A DNA stretch of 64,000 nucleotides from Marinomonas algicola (GTDB taxonomy: Bacteria > Pseudomonadota > Gammaproteobacteria > Pseudomonadales > Marinomonadaceae). The notes under the pieces are model-generated. The model was not told where the DNA came from. It ran no database searches and worked only from the letters and a program-made list of their open reading frames with translations. Positions 53,145-63,800 of this stretch are shown here, in pieces; the stretch's first letter is position 1, and each line of letters starts with the position of its first letter. The stretch covers positions 1 to 64,000 of the forward strand of contig NZ_CP061942.1 in assembly GCF_014805825.1 (NCBI RefSeq), read 5' to 3'. The translations under genes and the position numbers were made by a program.

Positions 53145-53552
53145 ATGCATACACATAACATAGAAACAAGAACCGAGGCTCAAAAAATTGCTGTTGCTCT
53201 TTTGTGGCTCGAAGATATGCGCAGACAAGAAAAGTGGAATTTAACACTTGATGAAGCATGCATTCTAATGGGTAGCGTATCTCGAAATACCTACAAATCT
53301 TGGGTAAGAAAGGCTAAGAACAACAACGAAGTAACTCTATCAAGAGACACAATTACTCGTCTATCGTTATTGCTGGGCATACATAAGGCATTAGCTTTGT
53401 CAGCACCCCAAGGCTACGAATTCGACTTTTTTAAACGTCCAATCGATCATCCTCTTTTTCAGGGAAAAAGCGCTAAAGAGCAAATATTAATCGATTCAGA
53501 CATACTTTTCATAAATGCAGTTAGGAACCATTTTGATGCTAGACGCGCCTAA
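53145..53552 (+). CDS. Xre/DUF2384-type antitoxin
   Basis: 135-aa antitoxin of the RES-Xre (ParS/MbcA-like) type. The N-terminal two thirds is helical with a helix-turn-helix-like region (LTLDEACILMGSVSRNTYKS). The C-terminal part (YEFDFFKRPIDHPLFQGKSA, then NAVRNHFDARRA) matches the DUF2384 toxin-binding region. A TGGAGAA ribosome site precedes the ATG. It overlaps the toxin start by 17 bp. It would neutralise the toxin and repress the operon through the palindrome upstream. It helps keep the plasmid in the population. Confidence 0.85.
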   Translation: MHTHNIETRTEAQKIAVALLWLEDMRRQEKWNLTLDEACILMGSVSRNTYKSWVRKAKNNNEVTLSRDTITRLSLLLGIHKALALSAPQGYEFDFFKRPIDHPLFQGKSAKEQILIDSDILFINAVRNHFDARRA

Positions 53553-54240
53553 AACAGTAAAGCCTGAGTGGAAGCATTATCGTGTGATTCATTCAAAATA
53601 CCCAACTATCAATATCTTTGCTAATAACCATGCTGATAATTTGGTATTGGGTGAAATAGAGAACATGACAGCCAGCCGATCTTTATTGAACTTGGGCAAC
53701 AGTAATGGTGAATCAAATCATCTTCTAAGCTTACAAGATATTTATGTTGATAAGGCAGACTTGCGTTATGGAGACGGCTGGGGAGCGGTTATGGCCTCAT
53801 TTGCTTACCCAAGGTCAGGACGTTACAGCACCGATAAGCAAGGAGCTTATTATTGCTCTGATAGCTTACAAACCAGCCTGAGAGAATGGGCACATCATAC
53901 CCGTAAATATTGGGTCGATGAAATGAAATTCACATCTGAGGTATCGGCTGTGGTTCGATGTTATACGGGGCACTTTGAAGAAGCTTTCTACGATGCCCGA
54001 AATCGACCTGATTTAATGACTGAGGAGTATGATGCTAATCATCGCCTTTTAGCGGGAGTTTTAATGTCCAACATGCATGGAATACTTTACAACTCTATGC
54101 GTGATGACGGAGGTCTATGTGTAGCTATTACTAGACCACCAGCCACCTCTAAAGTGATTCAATCTGGCCACTACGCAATTATGTTTGATGGTGAAAAGTT
54201 CACCAATTACTCTAAACTTGGTCGATTTATTAGTCTTTAA
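53536..54240 (+). CDS. RES-domain toxin
   Basis: 234-aa RES-family toxin; characterised members degrade NAD+ by an ADP-ribosyltransferase-like fold. Signature residues: the Arg of HYRVIHSKYP near residue 20, the RYSTDKQGAYYCSDSLQTSL block near 100-120 (Arg, Tyr), and the Ser/Glu-bearing ILYNSMRDDGGLCVAI block near 190-205. ATG 53536 has AGGA at proper spacing; an in-frame ATG at 53515 lies deeper inside the antitoxin gene. The RES-Xre order, antitoxin first, is standard. Confidence 0.88.
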   Translation: MLDAPKTVKPEWKHYRVIHSKYPTINIFANNHADNLVLGEIENMTASRSLLNLGNSNGESNHLLSLQDIYVDKADLRYGDGWGAVMASFAYPRSGRYSTDKQGAYYCSDSLQTSLREWAHHTRKYWVDEMKFTSEVSAVVRCYTGHFEEAFYDARNRPDLMTEEYDANHRLLAGVLMSNMHGILYNSMRDDGGLCVAITRPPATSKVIQSGHYAIMFDGEKFTNYSKLGRFISL

Positions 54241-54448
54241 TTTTAACATCTTACGAAGCCAAATTAAGGGTGAGGAAATCTCGACTAAAACTTACCGACT
54301 TTCGAATAACCATCTTCTCGTAGTCAGGGTTCCCCTTTAACATGTTGGGTAAATTAACCTGGATATTTGAAATTAAACAGCTCTTCAAATGTAATCTTTA
54401 TAATTAACTTATTGAATTAAAGCGATTTACATTTATTGGAGACTAATT

Positions 54449-54889
54449 ATGACCATTCAAGAACTTCAAAAAAAAGCGTGCGCGGCCGCTACAGACCGTG
54501 AATTTTTCAATCTAATTTCTCACCTAAAAATAGATGATTTAATTTCATTTTTTGACGGGACTGAGGAGTTTTTCATTCATTCCGAGGACCCAGGTTTATC
54601 AAGACAAGCAAAAAGATCAAAGCGAGTAGCCTATTATCGATCCCATGAAAGGCGTATAAAATCTGAATTAGACAAGAATGGATACGGTTCAATTTACAGC
54701 AACGCTAAAAAGGATAGGTTCGGCCTAGTTCATCCCTCTACAAGTGAAACACCAAGAATAACCTTTTTTGATGAATTTGGTTTTTCAAGCCATACTGATT
54801 GCACATGTCTTAACAATGTTGTTGAAAATCTAAAACAAAGCGGCTTGTACTTTCATAGCCCAGATATTGATATGATAGTATGTTCTTAA
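54449..54889 (+). CDS. Hypothetical protein
   Basis: 146-aa soluble, charged protein with no recognised family. The N-terminal 60 residues are helical and acidic (DDLISFFDGTEEFFIHSED), then a basic helix (RQAKRSKRVAYYRSHERRIK), then a more beta-rich half with a cysteine cluster (HTDCTCLNNV). A TTGGAG ribosome site lies before ATG 54449. Single gene, flanked by about 200-bp spacers. Function unknown. Confidence 0.6.
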   Translation: MTIQELQKKACAAATDREFFNLISHLKIDDLISFFDGTEEFFIHSEDPGLSRQAKRSKRVAYYRSHERRIKSELDKNGYGSIYSNAKKDRFGLVHPSTSETPRITFFDEFGFSSHTDCTCLNNVVENLKQSGLYFHSPDIDMIVCS

Positions 54890-55160
54890 ACATGCACAAA
54901 AAACAACAACTAACAGGTGCGACATAACACAGCAAAACCAGTCATTTTTTAAATCAATATCATGGCAGTATTTTGGTCAAATTTACCAAATGTACTGCCT
55001 CAAACTATCTATAAAAATTGAAATTATAAGCCCCCCCACTCTCTTTGCTAGACTTCGTCTTTAACTTCTTTGGTGTAGATAATACAGGTATCAGATTTAA
55101 ACTCTAAGTCCCTCTTAAAAGGAGAAAATAGCTTTATCAACTAAGCACAAGGGGCGCAAC

Positions 55161-55460
55161 ATGAAAGCATTATCGAATCTTTTTTTATCAGCTGAATTTT
55201 TGCAAGAAAAAGAAACGGCGGAAGCCGTACAGCGATGGCTTCTGAAGGAAAAAACATCTGGCTTAACAAAATTCTATCCCAACCTGGAAGCTTTAAGCAT
55301 TGTATCAACATTGCCCATTGGCAGCCCTTTACGTGACATAACCAAGCAAACCATTGAATTACATAACGATTTCGAGCAATCAGTTATAGAAGGCCTTATA
55401 GATTGGTTCTTTTCAAATTATAAAGGCTTAGCACTAACTGAATTAATTAACACAATTATG
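55161..55460 (+). pseudogene. Hypothetical gene truncated at its 3' end by IS5
   Basis: About 100 native codons (MKALSNLFLSAEFLQEKETA onward, helical) run into the IS5 end at 55461; the current frame ends at 55487 with nine residues (MERAIKSAS) encoded by the junction and IS DNA. No family recognised. The missing C-terminus may be the orphan fragment at 10171-10314, which points the same way relative to an IS5 end, although the frames differ by one base when joined through TTAT. Confidence 0.5.
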
Positions 55461-56645
55461 GAACGTGCGATTAAGTCAGCTAGTTAGTACGAAATCACTA
55501 CTGGCTTGATTTGCTTTTCAATTTGCTCAAAACCTCAGTTTTTAGTGTGTCTTATCCTCTAGTTGAAGCCTTTAAAGCTCCAACTACCGTCATCCAGACG
55601 GATTAACTCCGTGCAGATCTTATCATCTGATCCACTCGCAGTATGTTTCCCAGTGCAAACAACACCGCGAGCTTGTTGTCATTTTTTGATAATCCTTTAT
55701 AGACTACTTTTCGGAAGCCAAACTGGCATTTGAGTATTCGAAACGGGTGCTCTACTTTTGCTCTGATGCTCGCTTTTATGTACTCAGTATTGATGGGGGT
55801 TTTATTAATACGGGGATGCTTCTTCCATTCCCTAACCTTGCTTGGCATCTCCGCAATCAACCAGTCCAATTTCTTATCTTTGGTTTCCTCACGTTTTTTT
55901 ACGCCACGATAGCCTGAGTCGGCTGAGACAAACGTCTCATCGCCATGCATGAGTTCAGTGATTTGGTTTAGATCATGTTCATTGGCAGAAGTGGTGGTAA
56001 AACTGTGCACCAAGCCACGTTTAGCATCGACTCCAATATGTGCCTTCAACCCAAAGAACCATTGATTTCCTTTCTTGGTCTGATGCATTTCTGGGTCACG
56101 TGATTTGGCTTTATTTTTGGTCGAGCTAGCGGCTTCAATAATAGTCGCGTCAACGATGGTGCCTTCTTTAAAGTAAATCCCCGAATCTGATAGCCATTTG
56201 TGGACTTCTTTAAAGAGCTTACGTCCAAGCTTATGCTTTTCCAGTAAATGCCTAAAATTCATAATAGTGGTGTGATCAGGTATTGCGCCTTCTAAAGATA
56301 ACCCAGCAAACAGCCGCATAGAGGTAATCTCGTAAAGCGCGTCCTCCATGGCTGGATCCCCCATGTTGTACCAGTTCTGCATTAAGTGAATACGCAACAT
56401 GGTAGACAAAGGATAGGGACGACGGCCGTTACCTGCTTTTGGATAGAAGGGTTCAATTTGGTCTTCAAGCTGCTGCCAGGGAATCAACTCATCCATTCGA
56501 CTGAGGAAGAGTTCTTTGCGAGTTTTGCGGCGTTTGCTGGTAAATTCGGTGTCGGCGAAAGAGAGTTGGTTCATGATCGGCTGGAGTCGTAGTCAGATTA
56601 AGTCGGCAAGATTGTCTCATGTTACCGACTTAATCGCATGTTCCC
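55461..56645 (-). mobile_element. IS5-family insertion sequence, copy 2 (inverted)
   Basis: Near-identical to 10315-11500 but in opposite orientation, with the same terminal sequences. Flanks are TTAT (55457-55460) and TAAT (56646-56649). It separates a truncated hypothetical gene from a truncated recombinase gene. Confidence 0.9.
55603..56574 (-). CDS. IS5-family transposase
   Basis: 323-aa DDE transposase with the same motif set as the enzyme at 10386-11357 (IPDHTTIMNFRHLLEKH, IVDATIIEA, VSADSGYRG, KASIRAKVEHPFRI). Only about three residue differences are visible between the two, so one copy was made recently from the other. Intact. Confidence 0.95.
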   Translation of the reverse strand: MNQLSFADTEFTSKRRKTRKELFLSRMDELIPWQQLEDQIEPFYPKAGNGRRPYPLSTMLRIHLMQNWYNMGDPAMEDALYEITSMRLFAGLSLEGAIPDHTTIMNFRHLLEKHKLGRKLFKEVHKWLSDSGIYFKEGTIVDATIIEAASSTKNKAKSRDPEMHQTKKGNQWFFGLKAHIGVDAKRGLVHSFTTTSANEHDLNQITELMHGDETFVSADSGYRGVKKREETKDKKLDWLIAEMPSKVREWKKHPRINKTPINTEYIKASIRAKVEHPFRILKCQFGFRKVVYKGLSKNDNKLAVLFALGNILRVDQMIRSARS

Positions 56646-57769
56646 TAATGCTGAATGACAAATCCTCTTTAAGTATTTTTGATTCGTATCCACGGACACA
56701 GGAGTGGATTAGAAACAGCGAAGGACTCAAGAGACATCTATTTGGGACTTTAACCCCCACTAAAAAGAGTCTGTACGCAATATCAATGCTCATGGGGCAT
56801 GCCTCCCCTGAAACAACGCTCGAACACTATAGCCACCTGCTAGATTATATTGCCCGTGAATTGATTGAAGAAAGGCTGGCGCCAACACACGAACAACTCG
56901 CATTAGCATCCGGCCAATCTATGAGCACCATCTATCGCTGGCTAGAACCTGGAAAGAACAAATACAGAGAAAACTTTCGCAAGAAGTTTCTAATCATTGA
57001 TCAAAAAACAGTATCCATCCCACCCGCAGAAGCGATCATAAACTTTAGTCTTGAGACCGCTAATAGCGATCTTGAGAGAGAATTTAACCAATGTCGTAAG
57101 GTTCTGTTTAAGTTAATACAGAGCTCCAACACATTTGACAAGATCTCACGGCTATCCGATAGCACAGGTATAGCTAAGTCCGATATTGAAACATGGCAGA
57201 ACAATCTACTTTCACTTTTGAGTGCTGGTGCTCATAAATTCGACATATCGAACGCCAAGAAAATCAATCTAGAAAGCTACAACGGCGAAACACTTCCTCT
57301 ACCAGCACAGCCCAGAAAAATAGTTCAAGATCGCGCAGCATACCTAAGCCTGATTAAGTCACTTGATGAACTGAGTAAGAATCAGCCAGAACAGCTACAA
57401 GTACTGTTAAACGGTTTTCAGCAGCACACTCAAAAACGAAATCACTTAATGAGATTCACAAGTGTTGAGGCTGCGAAACCTATTATCGAAGCATTGTCCC
57501 TACTTAAAACTGCTGATGTGGCCATAACTTTCACCCTGCTGCATGGCAAAGGCCAGAGTCATAGCAACATCATGAGAAAATGCATTCCGCATTGGAGAAT
57601 GGGGTTAGGAATATCGAAGAAAAAGAGTATAGCCACGGCTATAGCAAACAGTAACTTAAAAGTGGGTGAGTTTGGATGGTTAGGAGTGAATTTAATCAAT
57701 CCACAAACTGGAAAAGCTATAGAAGGGGCTAGGTATGTATTCGCAATGTTCTTTATTTTAAGTTTATAA
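56646..57769 (+). pseudogene. Tyrosine recombinase, 5'-truncated by IS5, with long C-terminal extension
   Basis: A frame enters from the IS5 end and continues for about 370 codons to a stop at 57769. The first native residues include the C-terminal catalytic part of a phage-integrase-type recombinase: MLMGHASPETTLEHYSHLLD, with the His of box II and the tyrosine nucleophile in EHYSH. The N-terminal domains and the first catalytic Arg are gone. Downstream is an unusual extension of about 280 residues that includes a helix-turn-helix-like segment (HEQLALASGQSMSTIYRWLE). An apparent ATG at 56516 lies inside IS5 and is not a native start. Confidence 0.7.
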
Positions 57770-57790
57770 AGAAAATTCCAAAGAACAGAA

Positions 57791-57841
57791 TTTAAACTCC
57801 CTCCAATAATATAAAGCTCTTATTACCGGAGGGAATTTAAA
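57791..57841. terminator. Bidirectional hairpin between recombinase and adhesin genes
   Basis: Arms TTTAAACTCCCTCC and GGAGGGAATTTAAA (57791-57804 and 57828-57841) flank a 23-base loop between two convergent genes. T-rich DNA follows on the plus strand. Likely a shared terminator. Confidence 0.6.
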
Positions 57842-57867
57842 TATTTTGACTCACAATATTAGTAAGA

Positions 57868-60800
57868 CTAAAAATCGCTATGACTTTGTTCTTGAACAGG
57901 TTGAATATCTGGGTTCTCCAAGATAACAACACTGTCGCTCGAAGATGCTGGCTCAGCTGCACTTTCCTGCTCTTCAGCTGGTTGCTCAGTTGTTGGCTCT
58001 GACAACGGCACTTCTTCTGACTCGGGTTCGAAGATTTCTTCTTCTGCTGGAAGTTCGTCTTCTGGCCCTGTTTCAGAATCTTCTTCGTCGAAGGCGTTGT
58101 CTTCGATGATAATGGCGTCGTCAGTCAGTAAGCTATCAAAGCTCTCTTCTTCAGCAGTCTCAGTTTCAGTCTCAGTCTCAGTCTCAGTCTCAGGAGCATC
58201 AAACATCAAGCTGCGGTCGGTTAGAAGGTCGTTATTGTCCATAGCAACCTCTCCCACTTCAGGGACTACATCTGTCTCAACCACTTCGTCAGTTTCCGGC
58301 TCTTCTGAATCTGTTGCCAAGTCAGATCCAACAACTTCTTCGATTTGTTCTAACTCATCTTCAGCGTCGGCTGGTTGTGAAAGCACATCTTCGACTTCGG
58401 TGATGTTTTCATCAACATTACCGTTGTTGCCATCACTTTCTGTTTCTTCGACCACATCTGTATCGACAACCTGAGCGCCTTCGATGTCATCTTCTATCAA
58501 TGTTTCGTCGATTACTTCAACTTCATCAGACTCAACAACCTCTTCTCCTGCCGTCTCTTCAAGAGCCTGCTCTAGTGTTTCTTCGGCTACGATAAATTCG
58601 TCTAGGGCATCACCGAAATCTTCCTCGTCAAGCTCGGTGTAGTTGACCAGCATGTCTTGGACGTGCTCCATTGCCGTCATAAGCTCTACTGGCGTAAAAC
58701 CTTGATTAACCAATAGATTATTAACGTCATCCATGCTCGCTGAGTTTAAGTTCAACGAAGTCGAAGCAAGGGCATCGCGTGATGCAGCAGAGATTTGAAT
58801 ACCACCAGCGGTGTTGCCTTCGCTGTCCAGTGACTGTAGGAACACAGCCATTTTCTGTACGTAGTCGTTAGATAGGTCAGTACGAGATACGTCCGCAAGG
58901 TCCTGCAAGAAGACATTGCCACGCGCCAGGTCGTCTGCCATCGCGGTACCGATCAATACACCACCCACACTAAAGGTAACGCTGTCACCGTTCTGGTAAC
59001 TAAAGCCACCTTGAGCATCTGTGTAACCCGTCATACCTGAGGAGGTTTCGTAGTACATGCCTTCGATAATACCATCGATAATGATGCCATTATTAGGAGT
59101 CTCTTCCGAGTTATCTGCCGTATCCAGCGAACTGAATAACACAGGCGTCGTCAAGCTACTAGCAGGACCAGAGACAACATAATCATCAGCGTCTGCTGTG
59201 ATGTTGTCACTTCCAGCTCCGGCAATGATCAGGTAACGTCCACTACCTGCCACGTTGATCGTGTCATCATTGTTGCTGCCCAGTTCTAGGGTGTAGGTCT
59301 CGCCGTTAAACGTTAGTTGCTCTACGTTGATAAGCGTATCTATACCTTCTGCCCCTGAGATTGTTAGTTCTCCTGAGCTGGCATCGTAGCTCATTTGATA
59401 AGCGGTAATATCTGAACCGTATACAGCTGTATCATCCCCTGCACCACCGACAATGGTATCATTACCGGCACCAGAGTCTATGGTCGCACCGCTGGTCGCA
59501 CTCACAACAATGTTGTTATCTTCATCACCTGTGGTAATTGTTTGGCTTTCGTCTAAGCGTAAGTTAAAGGTATCAGTCGATCCAGAAGTCAAAGTACTGG
59601 TCGGTAGTCCTGTTGCGCTGTCCACTGTTTGCACCGTTACGTTCACATCGTCATTAAACGAGTGGTATAGCATTTCAATATTACCGATCTGGTCATAAGG
59701 CACATCCGTAATGACCCACTTACCACTACCAAAGTTCGCTTGAGGTGCATCTAGCAAGGTGCCATTTAAGCGGAACAATGCAGTATCGTCTAAGGCTGTT
59801 GCTACACCTTCGAACGTTACCATTAATGTTTCGGAGCCATCGGTATCCGCGACGTTGGCGTTCAAATTCAGTGCTACCCACGTGTATTCATCGCCGAAGG
59901 TTTTAGTGGCTTCCATATTTAGTAAGTCATCCGCTACCGGATTGAAGCTTACTTGGAAATTAGGCCAGGACTGTGCGGTCTCCATACCAGACTCACCAGA
60001 AGTAATTGCTAAACCCACCTCAATCGTACCCGAGAAATGCTCTACTGCCGCAGTGCGCTGAATACCAATGGTTTCTAGATCAGTGATAGAGGCGACATTA
60101 AGAATATAGTCGTATAGGTAATCTCCATTTGCGTCCACACCCGATATAGTACCCGTTTGCACGACACCATTTAGCAATACCTCGTAACCCAGCGGTACGC
60201 CCGTTAACGTTGCAGAGGTAATATTTTCACTATTTGCATCAGCAAGCGCGACGTTGTCACCTAAATCTAGTAGAGCTATGCCATCCTCATCACCGGTCAT
60301 CGTCGGATCCGCATTAGTAAGCCCATCGTTTACCGCTTGTACTGTCGCGGTGACTTCACTCGATGTAAGCCAAGTAGCCGTGCTGTAGCCGGAGGATTGA
60401 GGATCTTCTTGCGTTAACGCCCAAGCCTTAATGCTCACTTCATTACCGTGCTGATTCGCTGGCGGTGTATAAGTGATAGTAATGCTGTTACCAAAGCTTG
60501 CGCCATCGATTACAATATAATCACCTGCTGGTAGTTCATTCGCAGGTATTTGACCATCTGTCAATTGACCCGCTGTAAAGTTAATAGTGCTCGGTAAAGA
60601 ACTACCGTTTAGCGTAAATGTTCCTAAGTCACCGACATTAGAGCTAGCTGTCTGAGTCACTTGGATATACAGTTTCCCATCAATAAGCAACTGACGTGGA
60701 TTATCGGCATCATTCGCTAAATTAATCACAAAATCGGTTGCTGTATCCTCAAGAATTGCTGGCTCAGTGATGGATAGGGTACTCTCATCCGTTACTGGGG

Positions 60801-63800
60801 CAATATCAAAAGTAGCATTATCAATTGGGTAACTATGGTGTTCATTTAGACCATAGGTCGTAATAGCAATATCGAAGTCCGCTGAAGTTGAAGAGTTAAT
60901 ATTCTCATTACTATTCGGCGTCAATGTTAGCTGCTCTAGCGAAGCAATCACAGCATTCACGTCACCTTCACCTGATAATGTGTAGTATCCACCGTCCTCG
61001 TCGACATACTCAGCACCAGATAAAGAAGCACCTTCAAGATTTTTGATCGTAATCGTATATTTACTGCTATCTCCTGATGTAGCACCATCCGTTACAGATA
61101 CCAATTCATCTAAGTTACGTGGAGTATCTTCCGTAAAATCTACATCATTAAGCGTAACAACAAGATCCATTGGATCGGTTGGCGCAGGGCCACTGCCCGC
61201 AAATGTATCGCCATCGATCGCAAGCCTGAAAGTAACATCATTTGATAGCACATCAGCATCCGTATCTTGATGGCTTACGCGAATAGTCACTATTTGATCG
61301 ATATCAGTATAAGTTGCACGATCAACGATAAAGCGAATACTGTTTGTTTCACCTGACGCACTATCAATGATCAGATCATCACTGATATCTACACGCCAGC
61401 GCCCTGTATGTACGGCGTTGCCGTCGGCATCAGTGATATCACCAAGGTAAGTGCCCCCTAAGATATCAATACCCTCTGGTACACCAAATAGCTCAACGGT
61501 TTGTTTAATCGTTTCTGAGCCATCGATATCCTGACCGTTGCCAGAACTCCCTTCGCCGATCATATCATTAGCAATAAGCGTGAAAGGTACTTCGAAGATC
61601 GTGTTATCGGTAACGGTTACTGTACTTGTTGCCGCATCATAGGTCAGGTCACTATTGCCATCTCCATCTACATCAGTAATGGCGCCTAGATTTAGGGTCG
61701 CGGCATCCGTCACGGCATTGACTGTGACGTTGTAAGTCGCCGACACGTAATCTGTAGACGCTGCATCATAACTATTGCCTGTTGGCGTCGTGTCTGTATA
61801 CGGATGATCCCCCGCTGGCGTGCTGTCCGATACGGTATAGCGGAAGTCGAAGGTGTAATCTTCATCGCCGTCGTGACGGCTGTCTTGGAAGCGCGCTGTC
61901 ACTTGCTCAACGGTATTATTCGCGACGTCAAGTTGCACCCATTGCGCTGAACCAGCACTTGTTTGTGTTAGTGTTCCATGGTTTTGCGTAATGAGTTCAA
62001 TACCTTCCGGAATAGACTCCGTATTGATCCATACACCTGTTAATTGCTCATTCGGACCACCATTACCAGAGAAAGTGAAATCTAAAATTTGATCTGTATC
62101 TTCACTTTGGGTTGCGCTGTTATTGACCGTGCCTTCAGCTTCAGGTGTAACAAGTACAGATAGAGCGATATTAACTTTATCTGAATCCCCTTGGGTATTG
62201 CCGCTCAAGTCATCGTTTTCAACCGTTTGCAGGTCTAAGTTAAAACCAACCGTGCCGTTAAAGTTTGTAGGGATATCTAGGTTGGCATTATCAAAGTTCG
62301 CGGATTCAACAATCCACTCTGTTGCCATAACTTGAGTAACGCCTGAGCCACTGATACCAAAACCTGCATCCACTTGATCTTGAGTAAGCTTAATCGTGAC
62401 AAACAAATCTTCTGAGCCATAACCACCAGCGATGTCTGCAGAGCTAAAGTTTGGTTGATCATTAACAAACAAATCCTGTAACGAAACACTGGCAGTACCT
62501 TCGTGCACAATGGCGTTGTAGTCATGGGACAGGCCGTTACTATCTGTTAGAGAAACTGTATCCGTTGCGTCATGGGTCGGCGTATCGGCGACCCCCTGCA
62601 CTTTTACGTTAATCGCAAGATCTTCTGCAGTGGTACTGGTGTTACTGTTACTACCATCAACAGAGTATGCGTCCATCAATAAATCAACATCGCTGTTATC
62701 GTTATAAACAGGAATGTATTTGAAGTTAGCGTCGTTATCAAAGTTATCAATGGTCAACTCCCATGTGCCATCGCCAGTATTTGTATCAGCTGGTGTGACT
62801 CGGTAGTCATTGTCATTCCACTGTCCATTGTTATCAGCGGTACCATTTTCATAAGCGCCATCCCCTTTTTCATACAACTTGCCATCGTAGTAAACGGCTG
62901 CACCATCAGGGATTTTGCTTAAGATAATCGTCTGCGACTCGGAGCTATCATCATCTTCTGTGGTGACTTTCACGTTTAAATCAATACCGTTAGCAGCACT
63001 TGCATCATCCGCCGTGCCATCCGCATTACGCCCAGCATCCTCGTTTCCGAATGACTGTTTGATCGCAACGGTGACATCATCCGCCACTGGATCAATGGTA
63101 AAGGTTAGGTAAGACTCACCGCTAATTTGGGTATTTTGCGTACTTGGATTGTCTTCATCGTGATCGACGGTTTTCGCCTCCACTAGAATTTTGTGATCTC
63201 CAGACAAGTTAGATGGCGCAATAAACTCCAGAGTATCCAAGTACTCAACTGGCACCTCCACTCGCCCACTGGTATCAGTCAGTTCCACCCAACTATTACC
63301 ATCATGGTAACGGTATTGAGAGCCAGTAATAGGGTTATTACTGCTATCCATAAAGGTGAGCAAAGCAAAGGTTTGTTCAGAGTTTGTCTGTGTATGACTA
63401 CTCGAATTATATTCTAAATCTGTATCATCTTGGTTCGTCCAGCCATCCCTCAGGTTAAAACCATTGTTTGTTCCGAGTGCAAACCAGACAGGTGTCTCTG
63501 TACCATTATCACCATCTTCCAACGGACTTGCCCCATAAGCATGGTCAGGGTTAATGGTTAAGTCAGAAGTATTGTCACCGTCAGTATCAGTTGCATCTTC
63601 TACTGTGCCATCGCTATTAGTAACTTCTGCAATCGGTGTAACAGCAATTTTTAACGTATGACTAAAAGTGTCAGTATCCGTGGTATAAGTTACATCGCCC
63701 GAAGACGTCGCAACTGAATCCTTCACGGTGACATCTACTGACAAATCAATATCTGAGCTACTGTGAGCTGGTGGAGTAAGTGTGTAATTTTTAAAATTCG

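Noticed and set aside
58097..58474. Plus-strand Ser/Val-rich frame
   Set aside because: It is the complement of the acidic adhesin tail, and the serine runs arise from the Glu/Asp/Thr codons on the other strand.
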